A stretch of 64,000 bases of DNA from Eudoraea chungangensis (GCF_029360665.1 NZ_JARDUB010000001.1:682001-746000), one strand, 5' to 3'. Shown: positions 36,490 through 45,919, counted from the first letter of the stretch. The notes: generated from the letters alone by a model not told the origin. Translations and numbers: made by a program.

Positions 36490-36915
36490 ATGGGAAATAT
36501 AACCTTATTATTAGCAACCGGAATCACCTCCTTAATGTTAGCGTTTAATGGGTCTAACCATTACTCCAACGACATAGAAGTGTCAAAGCACAACACTGCA
36601 ATGCAGTCCGATACCTGCTTGTTGGCAGATCTAACTTATATAGACGAAAATGATGAAATAGAATTAGGTTTTGATACCGCTGTCTATTTACCTGAAGACT
36701 ATAATGCTTATGAGGGCATGACTTTTGACATCAGCGAAATTGAATATGCTGAAATAGAACAAAATATAGAACTAGGATTCGACACTAAAGAATACCTTCC
36801 TGAAGATTTTAATGCTTACGCTGAAGTGGAGCTAAACTTAGATGATATCATATACATCGAAGACGAAGAGGAAGACTTCGAACATGGATTAGATGCTAGT
36901 GTTTACGTACAGTAA
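36490..36915 (+). CDS. Small acidic exported repeat protein
   Basis: 141 aa with a hydrophobic N-terminus (NITLLLATGITSLMLAFNG), so probably secreted. The rest is very acidic and built from about 36-residue repeats. Units are IELGFDTAVYLPEDYNAY, IELGFDTKEYLPEDFNAY, and a truncated FEHGLDASVYVQ, separated by short acidic strands (DISEIEYAEIEQN, LDDIIYIEDEEED). No known family is recognised. A hairpin terminator lies 56 bases after the stop, and a histidine kinase/response regulator pair begins after it. It may be a calcium- or cation-binding or signalling protein regulated by that pair (inference). Confidence 0.65.
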   Translation: MGNITLLLATGITSLMLAFNGSNHYSNDIEVSKHNTAMQSDTCLLADLTYIDENDEIELGFDTAVYLPEDYNAYEGMTFDISEIEYAEIEQNIELGFDTKEYLPEDFNAYAEVELNLDDIIYIEDEEEDFEHGLDASVYVQ

Positions 36916-36970
36916 GACTTTAGTGTCCTCCAGAGATTAAATCGATGATTGGATTGGTTTGTTTATTACG

Positions 36971-36994
36971 AGCCCTATCTTTAACGATAGGGCT
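36971..36994 (+). terminator. Hairpin terminator after the acidic repeat gene
   Basis: AGCCCTATC (36,971-36,979), loop TTTAAC, GATAGGGCT (36,986-36,994): a perfect nine-base stem. Only a weak T-rich tail follows, so it may work in both directions or act as a transcript-stabilising hairpin. Confidence 0.65.
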
Positions 36995-37084
36995 TGCTTG
37001 TATCAACCAAGGCCAAATTAATTTGACAAAGAAATTCATGTAAATTTGTGTTGTACCCGCCCTACCTTATAAACGATTGTTAAT

Positions 37085-38113
37085 ATGTTAAGACAAGTAA
37101 AAGTAAAACAAGCCCGTCTGATAAAAGTCTCTTTGATTCTAGCTGTTCTGGTTACTCTCCCAAAGACAATCTATATCTACAACAAATTTCATGAGGGGGA
37201 TATGGATTTTTCCATAGACTGGGTGGCAGACTTTTTTATAAAGTTTGTTTTTTTCTTTCTTTTCTCATATCTCATTTTACAGCTAAATTCTAACTGGGGA
37301 TATTTTTTTACAAAATATAAAAAAGTAATAAGGGTAGTTGCTGTTATTATTTTAAATCTCGGGATCCTTTTAGCAGGGGCTACCGTACTAGATTTTATTT
37401 TTGACTTCATAATTGGTAACCCATTGTCTGTGCAGGAAAAAGGGTTCTTGTTTTTTGAACTTACGGTACTTGTTATAATCTTACTTTTTGTTTCCAGAAT
37501 ACTTAGGCTTCAGTTGGTCACTCAGGTTAGCTTAGTTGAAAATGAAAGACTTAAACAACAAAATCTACAAACAGAATTAGCGGCATTAAAAAATCAAATA
37601 GACCCACATTTCCTATTTAACTCCTTAAATTCCCTAAGTTGCCTAATAAAGGATAACGACAGCGCTTCGCAATTTGTAAAAAAACTATCGTTTATGTATC
37701 GTTATATTTTACAGAGTGGAGACAGGGACCTAGTATCCTTAAAAGAAGAACTTAAGTTTTTGGATAGTTATTGCTATTTGATGAAAACCCGCTACAGAGA
37801 TCGATTCCGTCTGGTTATTGATATCGATGAAAAATATCTTAGCAAGCAAATACCGCCATTAGCTCTTCAATTATTAGTAGAAAATGCCGTAAAACACAAT
37901 GAGATATCGGAATCCAACCCTTTGACCGTCAACGTATTTTCCCAAGATGGTTCTATTTATGTTGAAAATAAACTGCAACCAAGAACAGTAATGTCTGAAG
38001 GCACAGGGAACGGACTTGTAAACCTGGATAAAAGATATTATTTAATAGAAAAGCAACGCATTACAATTTCTAAAGATGATAATAAGTTTAGTGTTAAACT
38101 ACCTCTAAAATAA
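37085..38113 (+). CDS. LytS-type sensor histidine kinase
   Basis: 342 aa. Four hydrophobic segments occupy residues 15-145 (LILAVLVTLPKTI, FIKFVFFFLFSYLIL, VVAVIILNLGILLAGA and LTVLVIILLFVS). A coiled-coil linker and the His_kinase domain follow, with the phospho-acceptor in LKNQIDPHFLFNSLNSLSCL and the ATP motif PPLALQLLVENAVKHN. Membrane sensor of a LytTR-type two-component pair; five bases separate it from the regulator gene. Confidence 0.92.
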   Translation: MLRQVKVKQARLIKVSLILAVLVTLPKTIYIYNKFHEGDMDFSIDWVADFFIKFVFFFLFSYLILQLNSNWGYFFTKYKKVIRVVAVIILNLGILLAGATVLDFIFDFIIGNPLSVQEKGFLFFELTVLVIILLFVSRILRLQLVTQVSLVENERLKQQNLQTELAALKNQIDPHFLFNSLNSLSCLIKDNDSASQFVKKLSFMYRYILQSGDRDLVSLKEELKFLDSYCYLMKTRYRDRFRLVIDIDEKYLSKQIPPLALQLLVENAVKHNEISESNPLTVNVFSQDGSIYVENKLQPRTVMSEGTGNGLVNLDKRYYLIEKQRITISKDDNKFSVKLPLK

Positions 38114-38118
38114 GAAAA

Positions 38119-38880
38119 ATGAAAGTAGTTATTGTGGAAGACGAGCTGGCGGCTAGTGAAAACCTAACGTATTTACTTAAGAAGCTTAATCCCACTATAG
38201 AAGTACTGACAGTATTGGATTCTGTAAGATCTTCTGTTGCCTACTTTTCTGCACCGAATGAAGCGGAGTTAGTGTTTATGGATATTCATTTGGCCGATGG
38301 CCTTTCTTTTGAAATATTCGATAAGGTCCCCATAAACAAACCCGTGGTTTTTACCACGGCATACGACCAGTATGCGTTAAAAGCTTTTAAGGTAAACAGT
38401 ATAGACTATTTGCTAAAACCCGTTGATGAAGAGGAACTGGCCAAGGCGCTAAAGCAATTTGAGGTACAATCCCAGACAGAGACCTCTCCTAATATGCAAA
38501 TGGAAGGCTTGTTAGATCTTATTAAAGCGAATAGTAAAAGCTATAAAACCACTTATTTGGTGAGTCAGAGAGACCAATTGATCCCAATTAAAAGCTCCAA
38601 TTTTGCCTATCTATATATATATTCCGGGATCGTCAAGGCCGTTACCAAAGACAACAAAAGCTATACTTTGGATAAGAAACTGGAGGACATAGAAAAGGAG
38701 TTAGACCCCAGCTGTTTTTTTAGAGCTAACAGACAATTCATAGTGCATAAAGATGCCATAGCGAATATTAAATACTATTTCAACGGCAAACTTTTATTAA
38801 ATGTCTTGCCTGCTTCTAAAGAAAAAATTGTGGTTAGTAAGGCCAAATCCAAAGAGTTAAAAACATGGCTCAATTCCTGA
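38119..38880 (+). CDS. LytTR-type response regulator
   Basis: 253 aa. The receiver domain has acidic pair MKVVIVEDELAASENL, phospho-Asp in ELVFMDIHLADGLSFEIF, and Lys in YLLKPVDEEELAK. The C-terminal LytTR DNA-binding domain shows FAYLYIYSGIVKAV and CFFRANRQFIVHKDAI. It directly follows its cognate kinase. Targets unknown; the acidic repeat gene just upstream is a candidate. Confidence 0.93.
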   Translation: MKVVIVEDELAASENLTYLLKKLNPTIEVLTVLDSVRSSVAYFSAPNEAELVFMDIHLADGLSFEIFDKVPINKPVVFTTAYDQYALKAFKVNSIDYLLKPVDEEELAKALKQFEVQSQTETSPNMQMEGLLDLIKANSKSYKTTYLVSQRDQLIPIKSSNFAYLYIYSGIVKAVTKDNKSYTLDKKLEDIEKELDPSCFFRANRQFIVHKDAIANIKYYFNGKLLLNVLPASKEKIVVSKAKSKELKTWLNS

Positions 38881-39062
38881 TTTGGGTTACCACAGGATTT
38901 TTAATAATGCTTATCGCAAAATTTCTGTCACGGTCCTTATGGTAGTATTCTATCTTATGCTCCTTAAGCATCTGATTTTTTTCTGAGATAAATGTACTTT
39001 ATCAAAAGTGCGAAAATAAAAACCGTAACCATTTATTAATAAATGAATTACGGCTTTAATTT

Positions 39063-39075
39063 GTGGTCCCACCTG
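39063..39075. repeat. attL core GTGGTCCCACCTG
   Basis: Thirteen bases identical to the 3' end (acceptor stem and part of the T stem, reverse complement) of the tRNA at 57,497-57,570. The integrase gene starts 181 bases to the right. The flanks also match loosely, both cores being preceded by a CCGTAA...TTACGG hairpin. Confidence 0.8.
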
Positions 39076-39085
39076 TACCACAATT

Positions 39086-39202
39086 ATTGAATACCAGTGC
39101 AATCCAAAATATAGTTTTCGTTTCATAAATATTTTATAATATATTGAATACTAATGTTTTAAATGTTTATATTTTTGTTAATCCATTTCAGTAGTATTCA
39201 TT
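39086..39202. repeat. Possible integrase arm-type sites
   Basis: ATTGAATACCA (39,086-39,096) and ATTGAATACTA (39,143-39,153) are direct copies, and TAGTATTCATT (39,192-39,202) is an inverted near-copy. They lie between the att core and the integrase gene, where arm-binding or excisionase sites are expected. Confidence 0.4.
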
Positions 39203-39255
39203 AGAAGTCACCAAGCCGTACAAAAATCGTACATTTATCTCAAAAATTAAAATTT

Positions 39256-40521
39256 ATGGCTTCCGTAAACTATTTATATCGATCTACAAAACCGGTCGGA
39301 CCGCTGACCATTAGATTATTATTCAGAAATAATAATGTTGATGAAGTTTTTGCTGCTAGAACTAGATGCATAGTCCCTAAAGAATACTGGGAAAAACATC
39401 ACAATTCTAAAAGATTAAAAGAAGCAAAAATGAAATCATTAAAGGTTAAAGTGGATAGGGAATTATATGAATTGGAAACACATATACTTGAATCCTTTCA
39501 TGCTACTTCTTTCGAGCTATTAGACAAAAATTGGCTTATCAGTACCGTGGACGCCTTCTACAGGCCACAACTGGAAAACAATCTTTCTAATACCCCGCTA
39601 CTAGAATATATTGATTCCTATATTCGATTTAAAGGCAGTGATTTAGCCAACAGCACAATCAAAAAATATGGTGTGGTAAAAGGTATGCTTTCTAAGTATG
39701 AAACTTTCATTGGTAAAAAGTTGCATATAAATCAAATTGATTTGTCTTTCAAACAAGGTTTTGAAACCTACTGCCTCGATGATGGTTATGCAATAAATAC
39801 GATTGCGAAAGCCTTAAAAATTGTCAAAACAGTCTGCAATCATGCACGTAAAAGAGGTTTGGATGTAAGTCCGGAACTTGAAGAGATTAAATTGAAATCT
39901 GTTGAAGCAGAAACACTCTTCCTTAATTTAGAAGAACTAGAAAAGATTGAGGACTTGAAAGGCCTTCCCGAATATTTGGACAACGCCCGTGACTGGCTTC
40001 TGATTAGTTGCTATACGGGCCAGAGGGTTTCAGATTTCATGAGATTTAAACCGAGTATGATTACCGCAACGACGAATAAAAGTGACAAGGAAGTATTCCT
40101 CTTGGAGTTTAATCAACTTAAGACTAATAGTCCAATTACAATCCCCTTAAATCAGAAGGTTATGAAAATTCTTAATAAAAGAAACGGAAATTTCCCTAGA
40201 AAAATAGCTGATCAGCCATATAATCGATTCATTAAAGAAGTATGTAAGTTGGCAGGACTAACAAATAAGGTGTATGGAAGCAAAAAGGTTTTGGTTGACA
40301 AACTAAGCAAAAAATGGCGCAAAAAGGCCGACAACTACGAAAAATGGGAATTGGTCACATCACATATTGGCCGTCGTACATTTGCGACAAATAACTATAA
40401 TTCAATCCCAACCACATTTCTAGCGTATGCAACTGGTCACAAAAATGAAAAGACATTTTTAACTTACATGCGCAAGAACAATAAAGATATGGCGTTAGAA
40501 CTATCAGAGTATTTCACCTAA
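39256..40521 (+). CDS. Tyrosine recombinase (phage-type integrase) of the island
   Basis: 421 aa in the Bacteroidetes integrase layout: an arm-binding-like N-terminal strand region, a SAM-like core-binding helix domain (LLEYIDSYIRFKGSDLANST), and a catalytic domain. The catalytic Arg is in SCYTGQRVSDFMRF (about residue 257), HxxR in TSHIGRRTFATNNY (about 371-374), His in ATGHKNEKTF and the Tyr nucleophile in LTYMRKNN (about 404). It lies beside attL and presumably catalysed insertion at the tRNA. Confidence 0.93.
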   Translation: MASVNYLYRSTKPVGPLTIRLLFRNNNVDEVFAARTRCIVPKEYWEKHHNSKRLKEAKMKSLKVKVDRELYELETHILESFHATSFELLDKNWLISTVDAFYRPQLENNLSNTPLLEYIDSYIRFKGSDLANSTIKKYGVVKGMLSKYETFIGKKLHINQIDLSFKQGFETYCLDDGYAINTIAKALKIVKTVCNHARKRGLDVSPELEEIKLKSVEAETLFLNLEELEKIEDLKGLPEYLDNARDWLLISCYTGQRVSDFMRFKPSMITATTNKSDKEVFLLEFNQLKTNSPITIPLNQKVMKILNKRNGNFPRKIADQPYNRFIKEVCKLAGLTNKVYGSKKVLVDKLSKKWRKKADNYEKWELVTSHIGRRTFATNNYNSIPTTFLAYATGHKNEKTFLTYMRKNNKDMALELSEYFT

Positions 40522-40535
40522 AAAAGAATAATTAA

Positions 40536-41333
40536 TTGGCAACTACAAAACTGATTGAGCACCTTGAGAATATCAAGGTTTTTACAGACTATAAGAAAAG
40601 TGGACTTTCAAGTATTACCGAGTTTTGGGAACTTGTCCATGATGGAAGTTCCATAATGGACTTAGAAAACAAGAATATAAATTATGCTTCCAATGATAAC
40701 CACGACCCAACTGAAAAAGAATTAGAGGAATTACAAAATAAGAGAGATTGGCTTAGTGCGAATGATCAAACAGAACTCTACCTAAGAACTGTAAGGGGAC
40801 TTATTATAAGTCGCTTAGATGTAGATGAAGCGAATATCCCAGCCTTATTGGAATTGGATGACTTAAAGCAAATAATTAGTGAAAACCACTACCTAAAAAG
40901 TTATATGGCAACCACAGATAACATTATTGATGAGTACATTAGGTTTTCAAAAAATGTGAATCCTGAGGACTATTTTAATGAATATCAGCTACATGAAAGT
41001 CATTCTCGATTGAGTTCATTAAAGAACAAATCTTTTTTGGATAAATACGGAAGAATCCCTGAAAATGAACATAGTGATGTGTTTGGTATAAAAGGATACC
41101 GTTTTTTTGTTTTACTGATCAATCATTTCCCCAAATCAGATAGCGATTTTGCCTATATTTTCTGGAAATTAAAATCAGACAAATTCATTAATTCTTCGAT
41201 TGGCGAAAGTGACTTTAGTCGATTTTTGGACTCTCAGGGTTTTGTAAAGGGACGACTTAAACCAATTCATACCATTTCCACAAATACTAGAGACCCCCTT
41301 TATAGTTTACTTCATAAACTTCTATATCTATAA
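40536..41333 (+). CDS. Hypothetical island protein
   Basis: 265 aa, no recognised domain, probably starting at TTG (40,536) 14 bases after the integrase stop. The sequence is helical and acidic in the middle (DPTEKELEELQNKRDWLSAN) with a C-terminal segment (YRFFVLLINHFPKSDSDFAYIFWKLKSD) resembling small replication- or regulation-associated island proteins. Co-transcription with the integrase is likely; function unknown. Confidence 0.55.
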   Translation: MATTKLIEHLENIKVFTDYKKSGLSSITEFWELVHDGSSIMDLENKNINYASNDNHDPTEKELEELQNKRDWLSANDQTELYLRTVRGLIISRLDVDEANIPALLELDDLKQIISENHYLKSYMATTDNIIDEYIRFSKNVNPEDYFNEYQLHESHSRLSSLKNKSFLDKYGRIPENEHSDVFGIKGYRFFVLLINHFPKSDSDFAYIFWKLKSDKFINSSIGESDFSRFLDSQGFVKGRLKPIHTISTNTRDPLYSLLHKLLYL

Positions 41334-41449
41334 TACTGTTTGTACTATACTGTAGCAGACATGTACAATTTAGGAGCGAATTAGGTCATCAATATTGCGT
41401 TTCTTGCAGAGAACAGATTTACAAGCATTCTAATTTAATATAATGTTCC

Positions 41450-41740
41450 ATGCAATCATTACAATTTATAGAGCTTAATCCACAGGACTTCAAAAGGGAA
41501 CTCGTTAAATCGATAAAAGAAGTTCTTTTGAGCATCGAAGAACAGAAAAAACCCAAAAAGAGTATTGACTACTTGAGTAGAAAAGAAGTAGCTAGTCTTT
41601 TAAAAATCAGTGAAACCTCAGTATACCGTTGGACCAAAAACGGCCGATTGAAAAGTTACGGCTTAGGTAATCGCATTTATTATAAACGACATGAAATTGA
41701 TGAATGTATAATTGATTTAACACCGGGATATCATGATTAA
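41450..41740 (+). CDS. Helix-turn-helix (excisionase/MerR-like) DNA-binding protein
   Basis: 96 aa. The C-terminal half is the excisionase-family winged helix: YLSRKEVASLLKISETSVYR followed by WTKNGRLKSYGLGNRIYYKR. Island proteins of this type act as recombination directionality factors or regulators. Its stop overlaps the next gene by eight bases, so the two are coupled. Confidence 0.85.
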   Translation: MQSLQFIELNPQDFKRELVKSIKEVLLSIEEQKKPKKSIDYLSRKEVASLLKISETSVYRWTKNGRLKSYGLGNRIYYKRHEIDECIIDLTPGYHD

Positions 41741-42878
41741 TAGTTATAATAATATTTACAGCCCACAGGTGAACGGTGAAATTGATATATATGATTATTT
41801 GGATAGAATTGGAAATCCAGATCCAAGGACTAAGAAATTGATTTTACTTGCCAGAGAGTATAAAATGAATGGTGATGAAGTTGGATACCAAAAGATAAAA
41901 GAGTCATTAGTATGTCATACACTCAACTTTTCATTCAATAGTAAGAAATCCAATGAAAATATTATCGCCCCAACAGGCTTTATTTATTTGGACGTGGACA
42001 ACGTTGATAAGATAAACCTGTCAAATCATTATGTGTTCTCTGCTTGGCGGTCCCTCTCGGGGGCCGGGTACGGGTTGTTAGTAAAAGTAGATGGCTTGAC
42101 ACTTGAAAATTTTAAGTCTACTTATGAATCATTAGGCAAAGAACTTGGGATTCCATTAGATTCAATGGCGGCTAAGGCTACTCAATTCACTATACAGAGT
42201 TATGATAAAGATTTATATCTTAACAATGATTCCATTTCTTGGATGGCTATAACTACGAATACCCCCACTTCATCACCATATAAAAAGAAAAAGAAAAGGT
42301 ATACTACTGAAATGGGGGAGGAAGAAACTATTAAATATGACAATCTACACGAAATAGATTTTGATGGCCAAGACTACTTAGTGTTTCCAGATGAAAAATA
42401 TCAAGCTGCCAAGGCCTTTGTTCCTCGCGTTATTCTCTCTGGGAATAGAAATTCAACCCTTTATTCAATTGGTTATCAATTTAAAGCCTTAAACCCTAAT
42501 ATTTCATTAAATTATTTATCTAAAAAAATGCATGGGATTAACAATGGCTGTTGTCTTCCTCCCATGTCGGAAAATGAAGTTGATAAAATAATTTTAAGTA
42601 TTTATGAATTACAGGACTTAGAACCATTTTCAAATTATCCAAGGCGGGTAGTTTTTAATCCAGAAACGGATTTAAGCGTGTCTGAGAAGCGAAAAATAGT
42701 AAATAAGGTAACTGGTGCGATTAGGTCTCAAAAGACCTTAGCTTCTCTTGTGAGTGCTGTGTATAACTGGGATTACTGGATAGATGGAAGAATTACTCAA
42801 AGAAAACTAAAAGAACATACGAAAAAGAATATAAAAACCATTGAGAAGTATTATAAGCAATTAAAAGATATTGGCTGA
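41733..42878 (+). CDS. BT4734/BF3469-family (VirE N-terminal/primase-like) protein
   Basis: 381 aa. The N-terminal portion matches the VirE_N/BT4734-like domain: VCHTLNFSFN, then TGFIYLDVDNVDK and SAWRSLSGAGYGLLVKVDG, with acidic catalytic-like residues in YLDVDN. A central PriCT-like helical part (SGNRNSTLYSIGYQFKAL) follows. In mobile elements such proteins are linked to primase/helicase replication functions. No helicase partner is present here, so the replication module may be truncated. Confidence 0.78.
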   Translation: MINSYNNIYSPQVNGEIDIYDYLDRIGNPDPRTKKLILLAREYKMNGDEVGYQKIKESLVCHTLNFSFNSKKSNENIIAPTGFIYLDVDNVDKINLSNHYVFSAWRSLSGAGYGLLVKVDGLTLENFKSTYESLGKELGIPLDSMAAKATQFTIQSYDKDLYLNNDSISWMAITTNTPTSSPYKKKKKRYTTEMGEEETIKYDNLHEIDFDGQDYLVFPDEKYQAAKAFVPRVILSGNRNSTLYSIGYQFKALNPNISLNYLSKKMHGINNGCCLPPMSENEVDKIILSIYELQDLEPFSNYPRRVVFNPETDLSVSEKRKIVNKVTGAIRSQKTLASLVSAVYNWDYWIDGRITQRKLKEHTKKNIKTIEKYYKQLKDIG

Positions 42879-42883
42879 TTTGA

Positions 42884-45850
42884 TCATTTCCACCAATTAA
42901 CCTCTTCGCCAGTGATTTGTTTATAATCAACTTTAGTCAAATAAAAATGTTTTTTGGCACAATCAATTTTCCTTTTTTCATTTGGGAACTGTAATAAATT
43001 CGGATTCACATTACCTTTGGTTTCGCGAACTAGTTCCAGTCTAAATTTCTTGTCTTCATCCCAACGAATTATTCCCCAATCAGGATTGTAATTCCCAATT
43101 ATTTTAGGAAGTGAAATCTTGAATTGATTTGGGAATTTGAAGAAGCAAATGATCTGATCATCTTCAGTCAATTTGTATTCTACAAACTTTCGTTCAATGT
43201 CAGAGTCGATTTGAACTTGATTGTATAAGGACCAATCTGCACCGTCCACCAATTCCTTTTGAGGGAATTTTCTGCTCTCAGGGAAAATTTCCTCAGGCGG
43301 ATAATCCATCAATTCCTCTGTTAAGGTGTATTCCACTCTGTCTGCGATATGGTCTGCCAACGTGTTCTTGATGGAATCAATAAAAACAGAAGTAAAGCCC
43401 TCTGGATTCTTAAATATCTTTTCCTTTACGTCATTAGAGAGCCCCTTAAAAATCTCAACAAGCGTATTCTTTTTCAAATGAGTTGCTTCTTCGGCTCGTT
43501 GAATAAAGTTAAATACTGGATAGGTCGTTTGTGCTTCTTGTCGATATCGAGGATCTCCTTTTTGGCCTTTCTCACTTGAGAATGTAACAGTTTCGCCAAC
43601 ACGAAGAATCCCTTTGTCAGCAAATGTGATTTCGGAATGTTCTTCTTCTGCGTTAATGTCCACAATCTTGAATCCTTTTAAGCGATCATCTTTTGCGATT
43701 TTGGCTAAATCATCTCCCTTCTTAAAATTTAGTTTGAAAAGTTCTTCATTTCCGTCTGAATCGGCTTTGCGTATTTCCAACTTAATCGTTTCTCCAACAA
43801 CCCCATTTAAAGTGATTTCAAATTTGGTCATTATGAAACGACCTTTTACGACCACAATGTTTGGTTCTGGAAATTTTTGACCATTGAGTTTTGCTATGCA
43901 ATTCTTTATCAATACTCCATTATCAATATTGATTTCGTAAGTTGTTTTCTTGCGAAGCTTCTTCCAAAAGCTCTTAAAGCCTTCTGAGTTATAGATTTCA
44001 TTATTTCTTTTCGCAGCTGATTTTGATGCATTTGATGGGCTTGGTGGCGCAACATCACCACTTTCAAGATAATCACTCTGTAATTGCTCGCAATAGCTCT
44101 CATAGCTCTCATTAGCGATTATCGTGAGTACGTTTACACCTTCGTCTGTTGCACGTTTACCATCTTGATCAACTGAAATTCTTAAACCTCTTCCTATTTC
44201 TTGTCTTTTCCTTCTTTCAGAAGTTGCATTATTGAGTGTGCATATTTGGAAGACATTAGGATTGTCCCATCCTTCTTTTAAAGCGGAATGCGCGAAGATG
44301 AAGCAAATCTTTTCATCAAAGCTCAGCAACCTTTCTTTATCTTTCATGATTAGGTTATAAGCAGCTTTTTCCAATTCTTTTTCACCTTTTGTCTTCCTTT
44401 CAATTCCCGTATCTACAAACTCGTCAGGTTTTCCTTTTCTCACTTTTTTAGCGAAATAACCTTCTCTTACATCACTTGCAGAATAGCCTTGATAGAAAGG
44501 ATAACTTGTTTTTATGTTTTCAAAAGCTTCATCAAATAGTTTCTTGATAATACCATCATTCTCAACGTAGTTGGCAACCTTGTCGATGAAGAAGAGGGAG
44601 AGTACTTTTACTCCTTTTCCTAAAACTTGCTTTTGTTTGATCATGTGGGCCTTGATCGTCTCTTCGATCTGGACCCTGAAGATTTCTTCTTTTGAAAGTG
44701 TTACGTCGCCACCTTCAGCAACTTTATATTCTGTTCCGTTGGTAAAAACTACAACGCCATCTTTCTTATTGATTTCATCAATTTCAAGATCCTTGAAGTT
44801 TTCGTTACCTGTCTTTTCAAAAAGATCATCTCCTTTCTTCAGGTTTACAGTTTCAGTCTGCATCACTCCATTCTTCAAAACATTTAATCTTGCTTCAAGA
44901 CCTAAACCATATCCGGCTTTTCCTTCCTTCAATATCAAGGAAAGTTGATTGTCATTGTAGTTATTTTGCTCCGTTACACCCAACACTTCAATCTTCTTCA
45001 CCAAGTTTTGTTGAAATGCATCAACAGGAGTAAGGTTATAGAATCGATTCATCAATTCCCGATTATCCTCAGTTGTTTTTCCTGTCTCTTTTGGAGTAGC
45101 AGAATACTTGATTGCGAAAAGTGGGTTTAAGGTTCTCAGAGCCTCTTTCGATTTTGCACTCACATAGTTTTGTGACTCATCCAATAATATAATCGGTCTT
45201 GTTTCTTGAATATATTGGTAGGGTAATTTTTCCCCTTGTAATTTTTCGGTTGGTTTGAAGATCACATTCGTAGCTTTATTGAACGAATCGATTGTCATCA
45301 CCATCACTTCCACATCTGAAGATGAAGCATAGCCTCTCAGTTTACTGATCCTTTGTCCAGAATACTGTGTGAGGTTGATCGTCTCATTGTCATAGAGTGA
45401 AGCGAAATGATCTTTGGTGATGTTGAATGTTTTTATGACACCTTCGTAGATGGCCACACTCGGAACGATGATGATGAATTTCCCCCAACCATAGTTTTTA
45501 CGCAATTCATGAATGGTCCTCAAATAAACATAGGTTTTACCTGTTCCTGTCTCCATCTCACAGGTATAGTAGGGGTAACGCCATGAATCGATACCGATCA
45601 TTTCAAAACCATCATCAAAATTCAGGAACATGTCTTCTACCAAGCCGTTCTCCTTTTGGACTTCCAAGAGGTTATCGAATAACCATTCTTCATCCAACAT
45701 CTCATATTGGTCCATATTGGCGATGGTGTCATCTCCTAATTGGAAAGATGTTTCTCTCTTCGTGTAACCATTGAAGAGGCCAACGGTGCTTTCGATTGCT
45801 CTTACTTGGTGCTGTTGGTCACTCTCAAAATGTATCTTCAATTTACTCAT
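42884..45850 (-). CDS. Type III restriction enzyme Res subunit
   Basis: 988 aa SF2 helicase-nuclease. Walker A METGTGKTYVYLRT, Walker B-type ILLDESQNYVS, motif III YSATPKE, motif VI EIGRGLRISVD. A C-terminal PD-(D/E)XK-like nuclease shows NYNPDWGIIRW then LELVRETKGN. Res cuts DNA after ATP-driven diffusion between inversely oriented sites, with Mod giving specificity. It is last in an operon with Mod, a RecB-like nuclease half and a UvrD-like helicase. The first 15 codons are duplicated just upstream as a decoy frame. Confidence 0.93.
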   Translation of the reverse strand: MSKLKIHFESDQQHQVRAIESTVGLFNGYTKRETSFQLGDDTIANMDQYEMLDEEWLFDNLLEVQKENGLVEDMFLNFDDGFEMIGIDSWRYPYYTCEMETGTGKTYVYLRTIHELRKNYGWGKFIIIVPSVAIYEGVIKTFNITKDHFASLYDNETINLTQYSGQRISKLRGYASSSDVEVMVMTIDSFNKATNVIFKPTEKLQGEKLPYQYIQETRPIILLDESQNYVSAKSKEALRTLNPLFAIKYSATPKETGKTTEDNRELMNRFYNLTPVDAFQQNLVKKIEVLGVTEQNNYNDNQLSLILKEGKAGYGLGLEARLNVLKNGVMQTETVNLKKGDDLFEKTGNENFKDLEIDEINKKDGVVVFTNGTEYKVAEGGDVTLSKEEIFRVQIEETIKAHMIKQKQVLGKGVKVLSLFFIDKVANYVENDGIIKKLFDEAFENIKTSYPFYQGYSASDVREGYFAKKVRKGKPDEFVDTGIERKTKGEKELEKAAYNLIMKDKERLLSFDEKICFIFAHSALKEGWDNPNVFQICTLNNATSERRKRQEIGRGLRISVDQDGKRATDEGVNVLTIIANESYESYCEQLQSDYLESGDVAPPSPSNASKSAAKRNNEIYNSEGFKSFWKKLRKKTTYEINIDNGVLIKNCIAKLNGQKFPEPNIVVVKGRFIMTKFEITLNGVVGETIKLEIRKADSDGNEELFKLNFKKGDDLAKIAKDDRLKGFKIVDINAEEEHSEITFADKGILRVGETVTFSSEKGQKGDPRYRQEAQTTYPVFNFIQRAEEATHLKKNTLVEIFKGLSNDVKEKIFKNPEGFTSVFIDSIKNTLADHIADRVEYTLTEELMDYPPEEIFPESRKFPQKELVDGADWSLYNQVQIDSDIERKFVEYKLTEDDQIICFFKFPNQFKISLPKIIGNYNPDWGIIRWDEDKKFRLELVRETKGNVNPNLLQFPNEKRKIDCAKKHFYLTKVDYKQITGEEVNWWK

Positions 45851-45919
45851 CAGTCAATTCATTAATTGGTGCTGTTGGTCACTCTCAAAATGTATCTTCA
45901 ATTTACTCATCAGTCAATT
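45806..45919. repeat. 60-base tandem duplication covering the Res start
   Basis: 45,806-45,859 is repeated exactly at 45,866-45,919 (54 identical bases, 60-base period). The upstream copy contains its own ATG (45,910) and encodes MSKLKIHFESDQQHQLMN, 18 residues, then TGA; the real Res ATG follows three bases later (TGACTGATG). The first 15 residues equal those of Res. Confidence 0.95.

Larger units (their letters stand above)
38881..39255. other. Island left junction and att region
   Basis: No gene. It contains the chromosomal hairpin CCGTAA...TTACGG (39,023-39,052), the 13-base core of attL, and repeated GAATAC-type motifs between the core and the integrase start. Confidence 0.6.

Noticed and set aside
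39063-39075. A second tRNA at the left island end
   Set aside because: Only 13 bases of the tRNA 3' end are present. The anticodon and D arms are missing, so it is an att remnant.
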